From positions 50,521,285 through 50,585,284 of the forward strand of contig OU862910.1 in the NCBI GenBank assembly GCA_917880885.1: a stretch of DNA of 64,000 bases. The letters run 5' to 3'. A program made the translations under genes and the position numbers. Shown in pieces: positions 22,815 through 32,915 of the stretch (position 1 is the stretch's first letter; every line of letters starts with the position of its first letter). The notes beneath the pieces are model-generated. The model did not search any database, was not told the DNA's origin, and saw only the letters and a program-made list of their open reading frames with translations. The stretch comes from Limnephilus marmoratus. Taxonomy: Eukaryota > Arthropoda > Insecta > Trichoptera > Limnephilidae.

Positions 22815-23335
22815 ATATATTTTTTTTTTTTACGTTAACTCTACACAGGAGGCCCTGAGGAAAATAATTTCCCTCAGGGCCTATGTCATCTGGGATGCTG
22901 TGTGGAGGGTCTTTTTGAGGAGAGGAAGGAATGAACATTGGTCTTGAAGAGACCCATGTTGTAGGAAGGAGGAAACACAGAGGCCGGCAAATCATTCCAC
23001 AGCCGAGATGTTGAACACAAGAACGAGTCGAAGAAACGACCCGTTCTCATGTGGCAAATGTCAACCGTGTACAAATGTTGGGCACGCGTTTGGCGTGTTT
23101 CCCGACTATGCACCGGTGCCGAAGGGATCAATGATGCTAGTTCCTCGGAGCATCTTCCATTGTAATACCGGTAGAACAAGGATAGCATTCCCACCCGACG
23201 CCTGTGCTCTAAAGATTGCAATCCGTCTGTTAAGATGGGAGAATCTATCAAACGGACCGCCCGTTTCTGCACAGAGTCGAGGGTATTTATACATATTATT
23301 GGCTGCTATGTTTATATATGATTGCAAGATTCTAA
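22815..23335 (-). pseudogene. CR1/jockey-like LINE 3' fragment (family L) with intact terminal hairpin
   Basis: The minus frame (22886-23272) encodes an RT C-terminus: 'LRLCAETGGPFDRF'-type sequence on the other frame upstream, then 'QKRAVRLIDSPILTDGLQSL', 'LFYRYYNGRCSEELASLIP', 'RLWNDLPASVFPPSYNMGLF' and 'LSSKRPSTQHPR'. The WNxLPxxVFxxxYxxxxFK signature is classical for the C-terminus of CR1/jockey-group LINEs. After the stop comes a perfect-looking hairpin (GGCCCTGAGG...CCTCAGGGCC, 22848-22880), then 'tgtgtagagtt' and a 12-A tail. It is 5'-truncated inside RT. Confidence 0.85.
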
Positions 23336-23412
23336 CCCGAACTAAATGCTATCTAGATTGTGTCTGGATTCATTTTATTTTTAATATGCGACATCTATTG
23401 ACTTTTCTGCAA
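23300..23412. repeat. short unclassified repeat shared with 47830-47910
   Basis: 'ggctgctatgtttatatatg', '..aactaaatgctatc.agat' and 'gacatctattgactttt' recur in order beside another SINE-2 copy at 47830-47910. Confidence 0.55.
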
Positions 23413-23459
23413 GTCTAGGATGAATATTTATTTTTATTTTTAACTTTATGAGTAAAAAT

Positions 23460-23650
23460 GTTACCTTTGCTCAGATGGTAGAGCTGGTGCCATGAAAATA
23501 GAAGGTCCTTGGTTCGAGCCCCAGAGGTGCCAATATCTTTTTCTGATTTTTCTGTCACCAGATTTTCGATTGAGTTTCGCTAATATTGTCTTCATTTAAT
23601 TAAATATTACAATTTGAGGTTTTACTCATAAAGTTTAAAATAAAAATAAA
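23460..23650 (+). mobile_element. SINE-2, plus copy, inverted relative to 22615-22790
   Basis: tRNA-like head at 23462-23533 (B-box 'GGTTCGAGCCC'), body 'CAATATCTTTTTCTGATTTT' and 'GATTGAGTTTCGCTAATATT', tail 'TTTACTCATAAAGTTTAAAA'. Together with the minus copy it brackets the LINE fragment as an inverted pair. Confidence 0.75.
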
Positions 23651-24000
23651 TGTAATTATAATCCTGTACGTGGCTGAATACAGATATATTAAATTCGTTA
23701 CAATCATTAGCAATTCGGTATTTAATTTTTGTAATAGTATAAACGCACATTCATCGCTTTGCGTGCATATATAGAGAAAAGAAAAGTGTTTAGAATTACG
23801 TATGTTCAACTAAATATGACGCTCGTACGTGTACGGCGTGTACGCTTGTACAAATGTACAGTGTACGCGGTAATAAATGTAGGTATTGCACATATTACGT
23901 ATTTTCCAAAATAGTTTTCTCTAAAGTAAGTTTCACATTTGCGCCGGTACCATAAAATAATAGATACATTCTCATCATGAGCACAGGAAATAATAATATA

Positions 24001-24937
24001 TTAGGTCCTTACATATGAAATTGGCGTTTTGCCGTACTGGCAACTTTGATCTCAAATATCTTCTCTTTGGTTGAGAATTCCAAATTCAAATTTATGCAGC
24101 TATTTACTCATGTATTTGTGTTTCGAAAATTATAATTCATTTGTTTTTTCCTTAATTGTTTTTTTTCTTTGCGTCATTTAGTTTACAAAATGGAAAACTT
24201 GAAATATCGCGTTATTTACGAGTACGAGTTCCACCGTGGCACCAGTGCTGCAGAAACGGCTCGAAGGATTAATGATGTGTATGGCGACGGTGCCGCAAAA
24301 GAAAACACAATGCGTTTTTGGTTCCAACGTTTTCGTTCTGGAAATTTCGACCTGCAGAATAAGCCCCGTGGACGGCCGGAGACCAAAGTTGATAATGAAG
24401 AATTGAAGGCTATTGGAAGCGGATCCATCGCAAACCACGTCCGAGTTAGCTGCAGGCTGCGGTGTTAATGATAAAACTGTTTTAATCCACTTGAAGCAAA
24501 TTGGGAAGGTGAAAAAGCTTGAAAGGTGGATACCTCACGAATTGAGTGAAGGAAATCAACAAACGCACGTTGACCGCTAGACCAGTTGCACAACAGACGG
24601 CTACCAAATTAGAGGAGCTTCAATTGGAATGTCTAAGACATCCACCGTACGCTCCGGACCTTGCCCCAAGAGATTACCATGTTTTTAGAAATTTGGATAA
24701 CTTCTTTCAAGGGAAAAAATTCAACTCCGATGGGGCAGTCCAAACCGCCTTCAAAGATTTTATTGATTCCCGTCCGAATGGTTTTTTTAGTAAAGGGATC
24801 GATTAACTACCTACGAGATGGCAAAAGTGCATAGATAGCAATGGGACATACTTTGATTAAATAAATATATTATATTTAAAAAAATCGACTTTATGTTCCT
24901 CCCATACAAAACGCCAATTTCATATTTATGGACCTAA
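24001..24937 (+). mobile_element. mariner element, internally deleted
   Basis: The element begins TTAGGTCCTTACATATGAAA and ends with the inverted copy (…CCTAA). The terminal inverted repeats match over about 30 bp, including ATGAAATTGGCGTTTTG. A TA dinucleotide lies at both edges (23999-24000 and 24938-24939), as expected for mariner insertion. Its 937 bp is shorter than the roughly 1.3 kb usual for mariners because the middle of the transposase is missing. Confidence 0.9.
24190..24830 (+). pseudogene. mariner transposase pseudogene
   Basis: The DNA-binding part is well preserved from ATG 24190: 'MENLKYRVIYEYEFHRGTSA', 'AETARRINDVYG', 'FWFQRFRSGNFDLQNKPRGR' (helix-turn-helix and the GRP hook). 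A 2-nt deletion near 24415 shifts the frame; in the shifted frame 'TSELAAGCGVNDKTVLIHLK' and 'LERWIPHELSEGN' follow. The central catalytic core with the first two Asp residues is deleted around 24580. The frame resumes with 'QQTATKLEELQLE', then 'HPPYAPDLAPRDYHVF' (third catalytic Asp) and a terminal 'RWQKCID'. It cannot encode active transposase but keeps ends that a related transposase might recognise. Confidence 0.9.
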
Positions 24938-25452
24938 TATTATAATTATTATAACATTCTGTAAATGCGTATAATGTATGTATGTGTTAGCAATTTCAAA
25001 ACGTTGCTGAGCAATTGGCTGACCCAGAAAACTTCGTACCGCCTCAGAATCAATAACTGTTGTGTTAACTCATAATAACTACACAATGAAGCAATTATCG
25101 ATGCGCAACAATCAGAGATGGCTTTGTGTACCTACGGATTGATAATTTTTGTTATTTTCTTACTTTTCCACTTATTTACAGGAATTGCGATTCATTTTAT
25201 TTATTCGTGTGAGTGAGATTTATTATAATTATTGTATTTTTCCTTTGGAGGGGTGCAGTCATACGTTCACCGTTTATCCCATTTTCGACTGTTGACATTT
25301 AGTGTGTAAGAAAAAGGGGCAGCATTATATGTTTATAAACAAAAGCAAGACATTTTATCGAAGGAAGCAAACACTTTGTGGTGTGACATTATATATTAAA
25401 TGAAAGAACACACTTTGTAAAACACCACTTTTTATTATAATTGATATTTAAA

Positions 25453-25493
25453 AGCCAACCAGGTTTCGTTCGATCTCGAGCTTCATCAGGGCT
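25453..25493 (-). ncRNA. hammerhead-type ribozyme motif, left PLE arm
   Basis: Minus strand: AGCC, CUGAUGA, extra A, stem II GCUCGAGAUCGAAC (one outer mismatch against the right-arm copy), GAAA, a 2-bp stem III around CUG, GUU cleavage triplet, then GGCU pairing with AGCC as stem I. It differs from the right-arm copy only at the base of stem II. Confidence 0.75.
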
Positions 25494-25695
25494 ATTATAA
25501 CAACTAAAGTTAATTATCTACAGACATACATATATAAAAGACATTAACAGGATGAGTGAAAGAGCTAGCAATATTATAGGCAACACCCTATTGGTGCCAG
25601 AAAGTGAAGCAAATTGACAAGAGGGAGACAACAATAATTACAGGATGAGTAAGTAAAGGGGGGGAGGGAGAGGGAAGGAGTTGTTTAAGAAGAGT

Positions 25696-25968
25696 TTAGC
25701 GGAATAAATTAAAAATGGGACTATCAGATAAATTGATTTGGTTATTAATAATATTTGATTTATTATTAACGGCTTTTTTTATTTCGAGGGCTTCTAGATT
25801 GTTTAACCTAATTCCGATTCCATTTTTATGTAATATTTTAGTCCCGGAGGTTTTATCGAATGAGTGGTTAGTTTCTAGTAGATGGTTTGCAAATTCTGAA
25901 AAAGCATTACTATTTAAACATCTTAGATGTTCTTTAATTCTTATTCTATGCTTTTTCAGAATTTGCAA
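25696..25968 (-). pseudogene. PLE GIY-YIG endonuclease C-terminal segment
   Basis: The 90-residue frame reads 'RIKEHLRCLNSNAFSEFANH', 'LLETNHSFD', 'TKILHKNGIGIRLNNLEALE' and 'INNQINLSDSPIFNLF'. The order 'xEH…S.FA.H…H.F…L…R…EALEI…N.Q…SPIF' is the C-terminal half of the GIY-YIG nuclease domain of Penelope-like polyproteins. The N-terminal GIY-YIG residues and the whole RT are missing. The frame crosses the palindrome centre, so its first residues come from the opposite arm. The right-arm copy reads the same protein on the plus strand but is frameshifted in an A-run near 26080. It is a non-autonomous fragment. Confidence 0.75.
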
Positions 25969-26362
25969 ACCATCTACTAGAAACTAACCACTCATTCGAT
26001 AAAACCTCCGGGACTAAAATATTACATAAAAATGGAATCGGAATTAGGTTAAACAATCTAGAAGCCCTCGAAATAAAAAAAAGCCGTTAATAATAAATCA
26101 AATATTATTAATAACCAAATCAATTTATCTGATAGTCCCATTTTTAATTTATTCCGCTAAACTCTTCTTAAACAACTCCTTCCCTCTCCCTCCCCCCCTT
26201 TACTTACTCATCCTGTAATTATTGTTGTCTCCCTCTTGTCAATTTGCTTCACTTTCTGGCACCAATAGGGTGTTGCCTATAATATTGCTAGCTCTTTCAC
26301 TCATCCTGTTAATGTCTTTTATATATGTATGTCTGTAGATAATTAACTTTAGTTGTTATAAT

Positions 26363-26403
26363 AGCCCTGATGAAGCTCGAGATCGAGCGAAACCTGGTTG
26401 GCT
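26363..26403 (+). ncRNA. hammerhead-type ribozyme motif, right PLE arm
   Basis: AGCC (26363-26366) pairs with GGCU (26400-26403) as stem I. CUGAUGA is at 26367-26373, an extra A at 26374, stem II GCUCG/CGAGC with an AGAU loop at 26375-26388, and GAAA at 26389-26392. Stem III is A-U plus C-G closing a CUG loop, and the cleavage triplet GUU ends at 26399. All core positions of the hammerhead are present; the single inserted A before stem II is the only departure. Confidence 0.8.
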
Positions 26404-26469
26404 TTTAAATATCAATTATAATAAAAAGTGGTGTTTTACAAAGTGTGTTCTTTCATTTAATAAATGCAA

Positions 26470-27340
26470 GACAATCAGCGCATTGATATTTGCATTTTTG
26501 AATTTTTGGAATTCACTCACTACTCAATATTATACTTATCACTATATTCCCGCAGCTCTTTCAAAAGATGAGAATTGTTCCATAAAAATTGTTTGAAGAA
26601 AAGAATTTTTCTCATAATTATTTTTTTCGTGAACTTTTCCGATGTTTTAATAGCTATTCTGCCATTCGGGCGGAGACAAATTCAACAAATCAAAGATTAT
26701 AAATTTCGGTCCAGCCGTTCTCGAGTTATAAATTGTGTGACTAACCGGACTTTGTTTTATATATTAAGATTTATGCACTTTGTGCATATGCATACGTACA
26801 ATGTACAAATCGAACATTTTGTAAGAGCGTACAATAAGTGAATTATTTGGGGTATAGGCTGAAAAGTAATGCACACGTGCTTGTACAGCGCGAACAAAAT
26901 GACCTACAGAAGCGCGCCAGGTGGAATATGGAAGTGACATTCTTCCTCTATTCGTCCGCGCAAGATTGAGGTCATTGAGTTCATCCAGTGTACCTTCACA
27001 AATTCGTATATTATACTCTTAAATTGCACATAATATCTGCAATTTAGTTCAATCTTTACGAGTATAAGTCTGTAAAAGCATACTTATATTTTAAACAGTT
27101 TGTAAATCAGGTCTGTAAATGTTAACGTTTTGTGTAACAAATTAAATATGACGATGTGTTATTTACACATTCTGTGCATACTATGGGTTGTTTGTTTTGT
27201 CCACGTTCATAATGCCAAAATACTTTTCTTAATGCGATTGTGGTTTATGATAAAAGGCGGGAAAACTATTCTGTTCTGACATCTTGCCCCTTGCCTTGCG
27301 TTATGAGACTTTGCGGAATATTTCGTTTTAATTCCAGAAA
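26470..27340. other. non-coding with possible LINE tail
   Basis: The segment 26690-26770 ('atttcggtccagccgttctc', 'gactttgttttatat') resembles the generic 3' UTR of insect RTE-type LINEs or Helitrons. Otherwise AT-rich and unassigned. Confidence 0.35.
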
Positions 27341-27342
27341 AG

Positions 27343-27762
27343 GTTTTTTTTTTTTTTTACAGTTAATACCGCACAAGAATCTCAACTGCTCCCGTCTGGA
27401 GCCAGTGAGACTATGGCATCCCCAATTGGGGTATGTTGTGAGGCTGAAGGTAGTGTGGGGAGGGGAAGGAGGTGGGGAAGAGGAAGGTTAGGAAGTACCT
27501 AGCTATTCAGATCTGGTCACTAAACACGGCTAAAGCCATTTTCAAGCAACGTTTCAATTCTGAATGGTGGTCTTACACCAGGGCGATACTGATAGTATTT
27601 TCCACTCTGGAACATGCCGCAAATATACTATATATTATTTTAAATTAATTAATTGTGAAATAACACAAATTAATCAAATAAAATTTATTTGCGCATGCCG
27701 GGTTCGAACCCGCGACCTCCGGAATGTGAGTCAAGAGTCTTAGCCACTGGACTATGGAGGTC
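27343..27762 (-). mobile_element. SINE-1, full-length minus copy
   Basis: T-run at 27343-27358 (A-tail), then 'accgcacaagaatctcaact', the body, and a tRNA-like head at 27690-27762 whose minus strand has A-box 'TAGTCCAGTGGCTAAGAC' and B-box 'GGTTCGAACCC'. It is about 97% like the plus-strand copy at 32408, so the family was active fairly recently. About 420 bp. Confidence 0.9.
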
Positions 27763-28014
27763 GTCAAAAAATCGGTTTAATGTGGAGCATGACAGAATAC
27801 ATAAAATAATTCTGTAATATACCTGTAGATAAAACTGGAAGCTCTCTGAAACAACGCAAATCTAAAACAATAACTTTAAATGTTTTATGTTTTTCATAAG
27901 TATATTTCCATGAGTTCAGTAACTTGGAATTCATTGATAATGTTGCTTTAAATTTATTTTTGTGAATATGCTTTTATTTATATTAATGGAGTTCGTCTTT
28001 CATTTTTATTATTA

Positions 28015-28290
28015 ACTAGCAGACCCGGCCACACGTTGCTGTGGCTAACGAAACACAACACCACGCCATTACCAAACCTTTGTAAACAACGCAATCTGTT
28101 AAATCAAATCCACACAATATATTTATATATTTCAACCAATTTACACAAAACCTTGAGAAATTATGAACGTAAAAACCTTCCTCATGAATCACTCTATCTA
28201 TTGGTGAAAAATGCATGAAAATCCGTTGCGTAGTTTAAAAGATCTAAGCGCACAGACAGCGGGAACGACTTCATTTTATACTATGTAAAG
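28015..28290 (+). repeat. interspersed repeat with LINE/Helitron-like ends
   Basis: Starts 'actagcagacccggccacac' and contains 'ttcctcatgaatcactctat', 'gaaaatccgttgcgtagttt' and 'acagacagcgggaacgactt', ending 'atactatgtaaagat'. This text pattern is common as a dispersed repeat 3' region in insect genomes. No ORF. Class uncertain. Confidence 0.45.
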
Positions 28291-28299
28291 ATTTGGTGC

Positions 28300-29300
28300 C
28301 CTGAAAATGGATTGGGAATTATTTATGAATGCTGAATTATAAAACGAAAGTAGTTCCAAATTCTTCTTAAGAGAAAACCGATTTGTTTTTTGTTTTGCAT
28401 TCTGTCCAAAACAGCGTTTTATCCATACAAAGGTACTCATATTCCCCAATTTTCTCACTGAATTTTGAAACCAGTGTAAATATTTTTTAATGTAATATAG
28501 ATGTCAACTCATAAAAATGTAAGTATTTAATTTTTATTATAAAAAGTAACTGTTGTAATAAATTCTTCCTAATTCTACCATTAACGACGTTATTTGAGCG
28601 TAGACTGTAATGGGGACTTAACTTTTACATAATGGTTGATGAAAACCTGATTATCATTGAATGGGTACATTTTTCCATTAAAACGCATTTTTTGCATTCA
28701 CGACTTTGACCAATATATATTTGAATGGCCGATTTTCTCTACAAAATTTTTAGATCGCGCAGAATATTAGAAGATTCATCAATATTACAATGAACGTTTT
28801 TCAAATAACACAAATGGCGGGAATAAAATCTCTTGTAAAAGCTTTGAATAGTTTCTGCGAAGGAAATAATAATATGAATGCAAATGAAGGAATTCAAATT
28901 AAAGTTTTGGATTTTGCATAACGCGTGGATATCTCTTCCGGATGAAACTTTTACGTATCGAGATTTTATATTTGGAATGCACTTCGGATATCGAAGATAA
29001 CTTAGGCGAAGGCCCCACGATAAAACTAACAATGCATAAAATTGAACAAACCAGTGAAAAGTTCCAAACACTCAAATATGTAAAAATATCAAGCTTTGTC
29101 GGAGGGTTGGACCTTTTTGTGCAGTGCCCTATTCATTTTTGCTACGTGTAGAAGGAAAAGTTTTCCCGCGTTCGCCAATAAAAATGTCCTCCGCTCGCGC
29201 CATCTGTCCTCACACGTTCGCGCTTCTAATAATATTCCGCACATTTCTCTGGAGTGTGTATTTCAAAATTCAAATAAAGAACATTCCTTAAATATCGTAA
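28300..29300. other. non-coding, nothing recognised
   Basis: Open frames near 28739-29071 (minus) and 28942-29151 (plus) overlap each other and show no domain or splice context. Confidence 0.4.
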
Positions 29301-29309
29301 CAGAATAGC

Positions 29310-30080
29310 AGAGTTGGCGAGCGCACAGATAACAACGGAGCTGGTAATAGGAGCAGAGATAAAAGCAGAGTTGGAAAGATCATAGGGCGTAGTTGTGCTG
29401 GCAATATGTGCAAGAATAGTTAAGTGTGTCGTAGGATCAGAGATAACAGTGGAGTTGGTAGAAGCACAGATAACCATCTAGTCGGTAAAAGCAGTGACAA
29501 CAGTGGAGATGGTAATAGGAGCAGAGATAACAGTAGCGTCGGTAATAGCAGAGACAACAGTGGGGCCGGTAATAGGAGCAGAGATAATAGTGGCGTTGGT
29601 AAAACCAGAGATGGTAATATCAGAGATAACAGTGGAGATGGTAATAGGAGCAGAGATAACAGTAGCGTCGGTAATAGCAGAGACAACAGTGGGGCCGGTA
29701 ATAGGAGCAGAGATAATAGTGGCGTTGGTAAAACCAGAGATGGTAATATCAGAGATAACAGTGGAGCTGGTAATAGGAATAGAGATAACTGTAGTGTCGG
29801 TAATAGTAGAGACAGCCGATAATATGAGCAGAGATAACATTGGCATTGGTGAAATCAGAGATAACAGTCTAGTAGGTATCAGAGATAACAATGGAGCTGG
29901 TAATAGGAGTAGAGATAACCCTGGAATTGATAAGAGCAGATATAGATATTCACTAGAGCTGTCATGAGAGCAACGGTAAAAGTGCTGTTGGTAATAGGAG
30001 CAGAGATAACAGAAGAGTTAGTGATAATCGCGGAGATAATAGTCGAACTGGATATAGAAGCAGAGATAACAGTGAAGTTG
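29310..30080. repeat. minisatellite with 129-bp higher-order unit
   Basis: Built of units of about 30 bp such as 'ggtaataggagcagagataa'. A 129-bp block starting 'agtggagatggtaatagg' at 29502 is repeated without a visible change at 29631. Both strands give long open frames because the unit lacks stops; these are not genes. The array ends about 40 bp from the donor side of the alpha2delta-like exon. Confidence 0.9.
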
Positions 30081-30117
30081 TAAAAAAGATAGAGATGAAA
30101 GGAATTGATTAGCTCAC

Positions 30118-30228
30118 CATGACAGCACTCATCTTGAAGTCCATTAGGTTCTTTACTTCCGCTGCCATTTCCCGGATCAGTATTAGGCCGTCTTTTCTCG
30201 CCACGTCCAAATCCCAGTCGTGATATTT
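30118..30228 (-). CDS. exon of voltage-gated calcium channel alpha2delta-like subunit
   Basis: A 111-bp minus-strand exon (37 codons, phase 0 at both ends) is preceded by TTTTTTCAG and followed by GTGAGC, both strong splice sites. It translates to 'KYHDWDLDVARKDGLILIRE' followed by 'MAAEVKNLMDFKMSAVM'. This matches the N-terminal, pre-VWA region of alpha2delta proteins (pattern KYxD...DGLxL(V/I)R......N(M/L)(M/L)xxK(x)xAV), best with the alpha2delta-3/straightjacket type. These GPI-anchored or membrane-tethered auxiliary subunits traffic and tune CaV channels at synapses. GC content is far above the flanks. No other exon of the gene was recognised, so the surrounding tens of kilobases are probably intron. 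The family call is by memory of the motif pattern; the exon call itself is firm. Confidence 0.75.
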
Positions 30229-30239
30229 CTGAAAAAACA

Positions 30240-31700
30240 AACAAATAATTAAATAATAAAAAAGTGAACACACTAATGGTATTAAAATTTAAACATTCCA
30301 CAATAGGCTTCAGTGCATGTTTGGCATAAAAATAGCTTAGCTTTTAAATTCTGAAAAAAATCATTACACGCCACGTCACTTTGTAGGCATATTCTCGTAG
30401 AAATAAATACATATATTTTGAACAAATGTCAAAAGTTTTTCTCGTGTGAAACGTTCCCTTTGTATCCGAAAGATAAGTGACACCCGTATTCAAAACTTCA
30501 ACCGCTTTTTGTTGTTTTTTACAGTTTTTCAAACCAGTTGGCAGCTTGTGCTTTGTGAGATGTAATACCATGGAATGTAATGTAAATTTAAGTGTTCGTT
30601 TTATGCCTTTGATTGCTACTTGAAAATTCAACCCCTTTTGAAATTTGGCTATAACGTAAGTTAAATTAAAACACACTTTATAACTAAGGAAACAGCACTC
30701 GGATTTATAGCAACTAAGCATCTCGCCGTTTCCTCGCGGTGATAGGTTGAGAGGATGGATCGCCAGATAACTCTATTTTACCAATCACTCCTTGCTTCAT
30801 TTGCATCATACATCGTATCATACGTGGTACTCTTATATTACGAGTATTCAGACTCTCTCAAATAGGCCACTGGCATGGATTTCATAACGACTTGGAAAAA
30901 ATCGTGTGGATAGATTTTTTTACTAAGATTACGAAAAAATTGCAAATTTTTTTTAGAAATGTACTGTTTTTTTTTGTTTTTTAAATAAATAAATCCATTA
31001 TTTGTGCTCGTGATGTCACTACACGAAAATGTCCCGTCTCCGAAAACGTTCCTATTAATTTTGTAAAATTCCACACTGATTTATTTTTTTTATATGGCAA
31101 CACTTTGATTTCATACGAATTTTTGAATTTGACATTTAACGATCACTAGATTTATTGTTTGTTCTCCGCGAACTTATCATTTGGTTTGACTTTTTGATAG
31201 ATGTTGTGAAGAGAACCCCGTACATTTATGCTGTCTGCATGTGTTTCAGAGGTATAATGGTAATGGTGTTGATTTTAACAAAATTGAATTTTATAATATT
31301 CTTATTATTATTATAATTTACAAGTACAAGTATATTACATTGGATTTAGTAATATAGACGTTGAATATTATAATGATTTATGATCAATAAGACGATCAAG
31401 GAAAAAAATATTTATGAGGTATAATATTTTTGGTATGCCTCGTTATTCTCCTGTGCCATTAGTGTGGAAAACGTTATTTTTTAAAAAATGATTTTCGGCC
31501 ATGTAATTATCGTTTTTTCGCACCCATAAAATTTTGTCCCGTCTTTCCGGTTTATAAAAAATGGTCTGATTTATCGGATTGAAATTTTCAAAAAATCGCC
31601 AGGGTTTCAAAAGTACGATTAAAAAAAATATTCAGAATGTCTTAGAATATTTGCCTAAACAGGATTTTTTTTTTAAATGTGATGTAATTGGCCTATTATT
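30240..31700. other. presumed intron, nothing recognised
   Basis: AT-rich. A minus-strand frame at 30344-30721 ('KTFDICSKYMYLFLREYAYK') has no recognised domain and no promoter or splice support. Confidence 0.35.
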
Positions 31701-31709
31701 TGATTTTAC

Positions 31710-31830
31710 TTCTTCTTCTTCGGAATTCTCCTACCATTCGCTTTTCTGTCTTAGTTCTCCATGCACTCCTTTCTTCGTTTATTCCGTTCACGTGTCCAAA
31801 CTTTCTAAACCTCCCTTTATTTATTTATTT
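31710..31830 (-). pseudogene. short RTE-like LINE scrap
   Basis: Minus-strand reading includes 'RKFGHVNGINEERSAWRTKT', a decayed match to 'RWFGHVERMNEERSVRRIYD' of family R. Too short to classify further. Confidence 0.45.
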
Positions 31831-32228
31831 CTACTGGGTTCTTCAGACGTTTTTTTCCGGGATGATTCTTACAGGGATCTTAAAATCAAGTATCAAAACT
31901 TAATTTCTAAAAAAAGTGTAATCACAGTTGAATTGTGAACCAAGGTTATTTATGAATATTAAAAAAGCGGAGATGTAATTTGACCCCTGTGGTTAGGGTT
32001 GCCAGACGTCCTTTATTTTAAAGGATGTCCTGTATTTCAGACCCAAAAATTGATCTTGTCCTCTAATTTGAAATCTTCAATAGAGGACAACACTTTGTCC
32101 TTTAATTTGGAAAAAAATGAATCAGCGTGGTTTCTGTATATTAAAGCTTCTCCTGACGAAAATTATAGACGATAAGAAGTGTGAAAGTGTTCTTGAAAAT
32201 TGGATTCAGATTCTCAAATCTACGGATG

Positions 32229-32915
32229 AATACAAGAATCTGCTAAAAATAATACAATACTATTTTCCATCCCAGTTTCTAAAGCCCAAGCCGAAAGGAT
32301 TTTTTCCTTATGTACGAATACGTGGACCAAAAACCGAAATAAGTTACATATTGACACTGTAAAAGCAGAACTACAAGTAAACTCGAATGTCAACATGAAA
32401 TGCAAACGACCTCCGTAGTCCAGTGGCTAAGACTCTTGACTCACATTCCGGAGGTCGTGGGTTCGAACCCGGCATGCGCAAATAAATTTTATTTGATTAA
32501 TTTGTGTTATTTCACAATTAATTCATTTAAAATAATATATAGTATATTTGCGGCATGTTCCAGAGTGGAAGATACTATTAGTATCGCCCTGGTGTAAGAC
32601 CACCATTCAGAATTGAAACGTTGCTTGAAAATGGCTTTAGCCGTGTTTAGTGACCAGATCTGAATAGCCAGGTACTTCCCAACCTTCCTCTTCCCCACCT
32701 CCTTCCCCTCCCCACTACCTTCAGCCTCACAACATACCCCAATTGGGGATGCCATAGTCTCACTGGCTCCAGACGGGAGCAGTTGAGATTCTTGTGCGGT
32801 ATTCACTGTAAAAAAAAAAAAAAAAAAACAATTTTATAATTTTATTATAGAAAACGAAGAAGCTCTTAGAGCAGCCAAAAGTAATACGAAGTATACTTTT
32901 AAACGCAAAAAGACT
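32229..32915 (+). pseudogene. hAT transposase C-terminal dimerisation domain, split by SINE
   Basis: One frame reads 'FSIPVSKAQAERIFSLCTNT', 'WTKNRNKLHIDTVKAELQVN', 'SNVNMKC' up to about 32405. Then comes the SINE, after which 'ENEEALRAAKSN' and 'TFKRKK' continue at about 32852-32915. The SxAxxERxFS….RNxLxxDTVKAxL arrangement is the hAT C-terminal dimerisation domain, as in BED-finger hAT transposases. The catalytic core is missing. Confidence 0.8.
32408..32828 (+). mobile_element. SINE-1, full-length plus copy inside hAT
   Basis: The head GACCTCCGTAGTCCAGTGGC with B-box GGTTCGAACCC, the body, 'cagttgagattcttgtgcgg' and a 19-A tail give the complete family structure. It interrupts the hAT coding remnant, so it inserted after the hAT element. 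A clear target duplication could not be defined by eye. Confidence 0.9.

Larger units (their letters stand above)
25396..26460. mobile_element. Penelope-like element 3' ends in head-to-head palindrome
   Basis: Two arms of about 511 bp (25396-25906 and 25949-26460) are near-identical inverted copies separated by about 42 nt. Each arm carries, from centre to edge, the C-terminal part of a GIY-YIG-like coding region, a 3' non-coding stretch, a hammerhead ribozyme motif and the end 'gtgttttacaaagtgtgttc'. Inverted or partial tandem copies are a structural habit of Penelope-like retroelements. The RT domain is absent from both copies. Confidence 0.85.

Noticed and set aside
27690..27762. tRNA gene on the minus strand (and its copy at 32408)
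   Set aside because: It is the head of SINE-1; the full SINE body and A-tail follow.
29420..29967. Long overlapping open frames on both strands (repetitive Ser/Asn/Arg, Ile/Thr or Leu-rich proteins)
   Set aside because: They are by-products of a minisatellite whose unit lacks stop codons in several frames; no domain, start context or splice signals.
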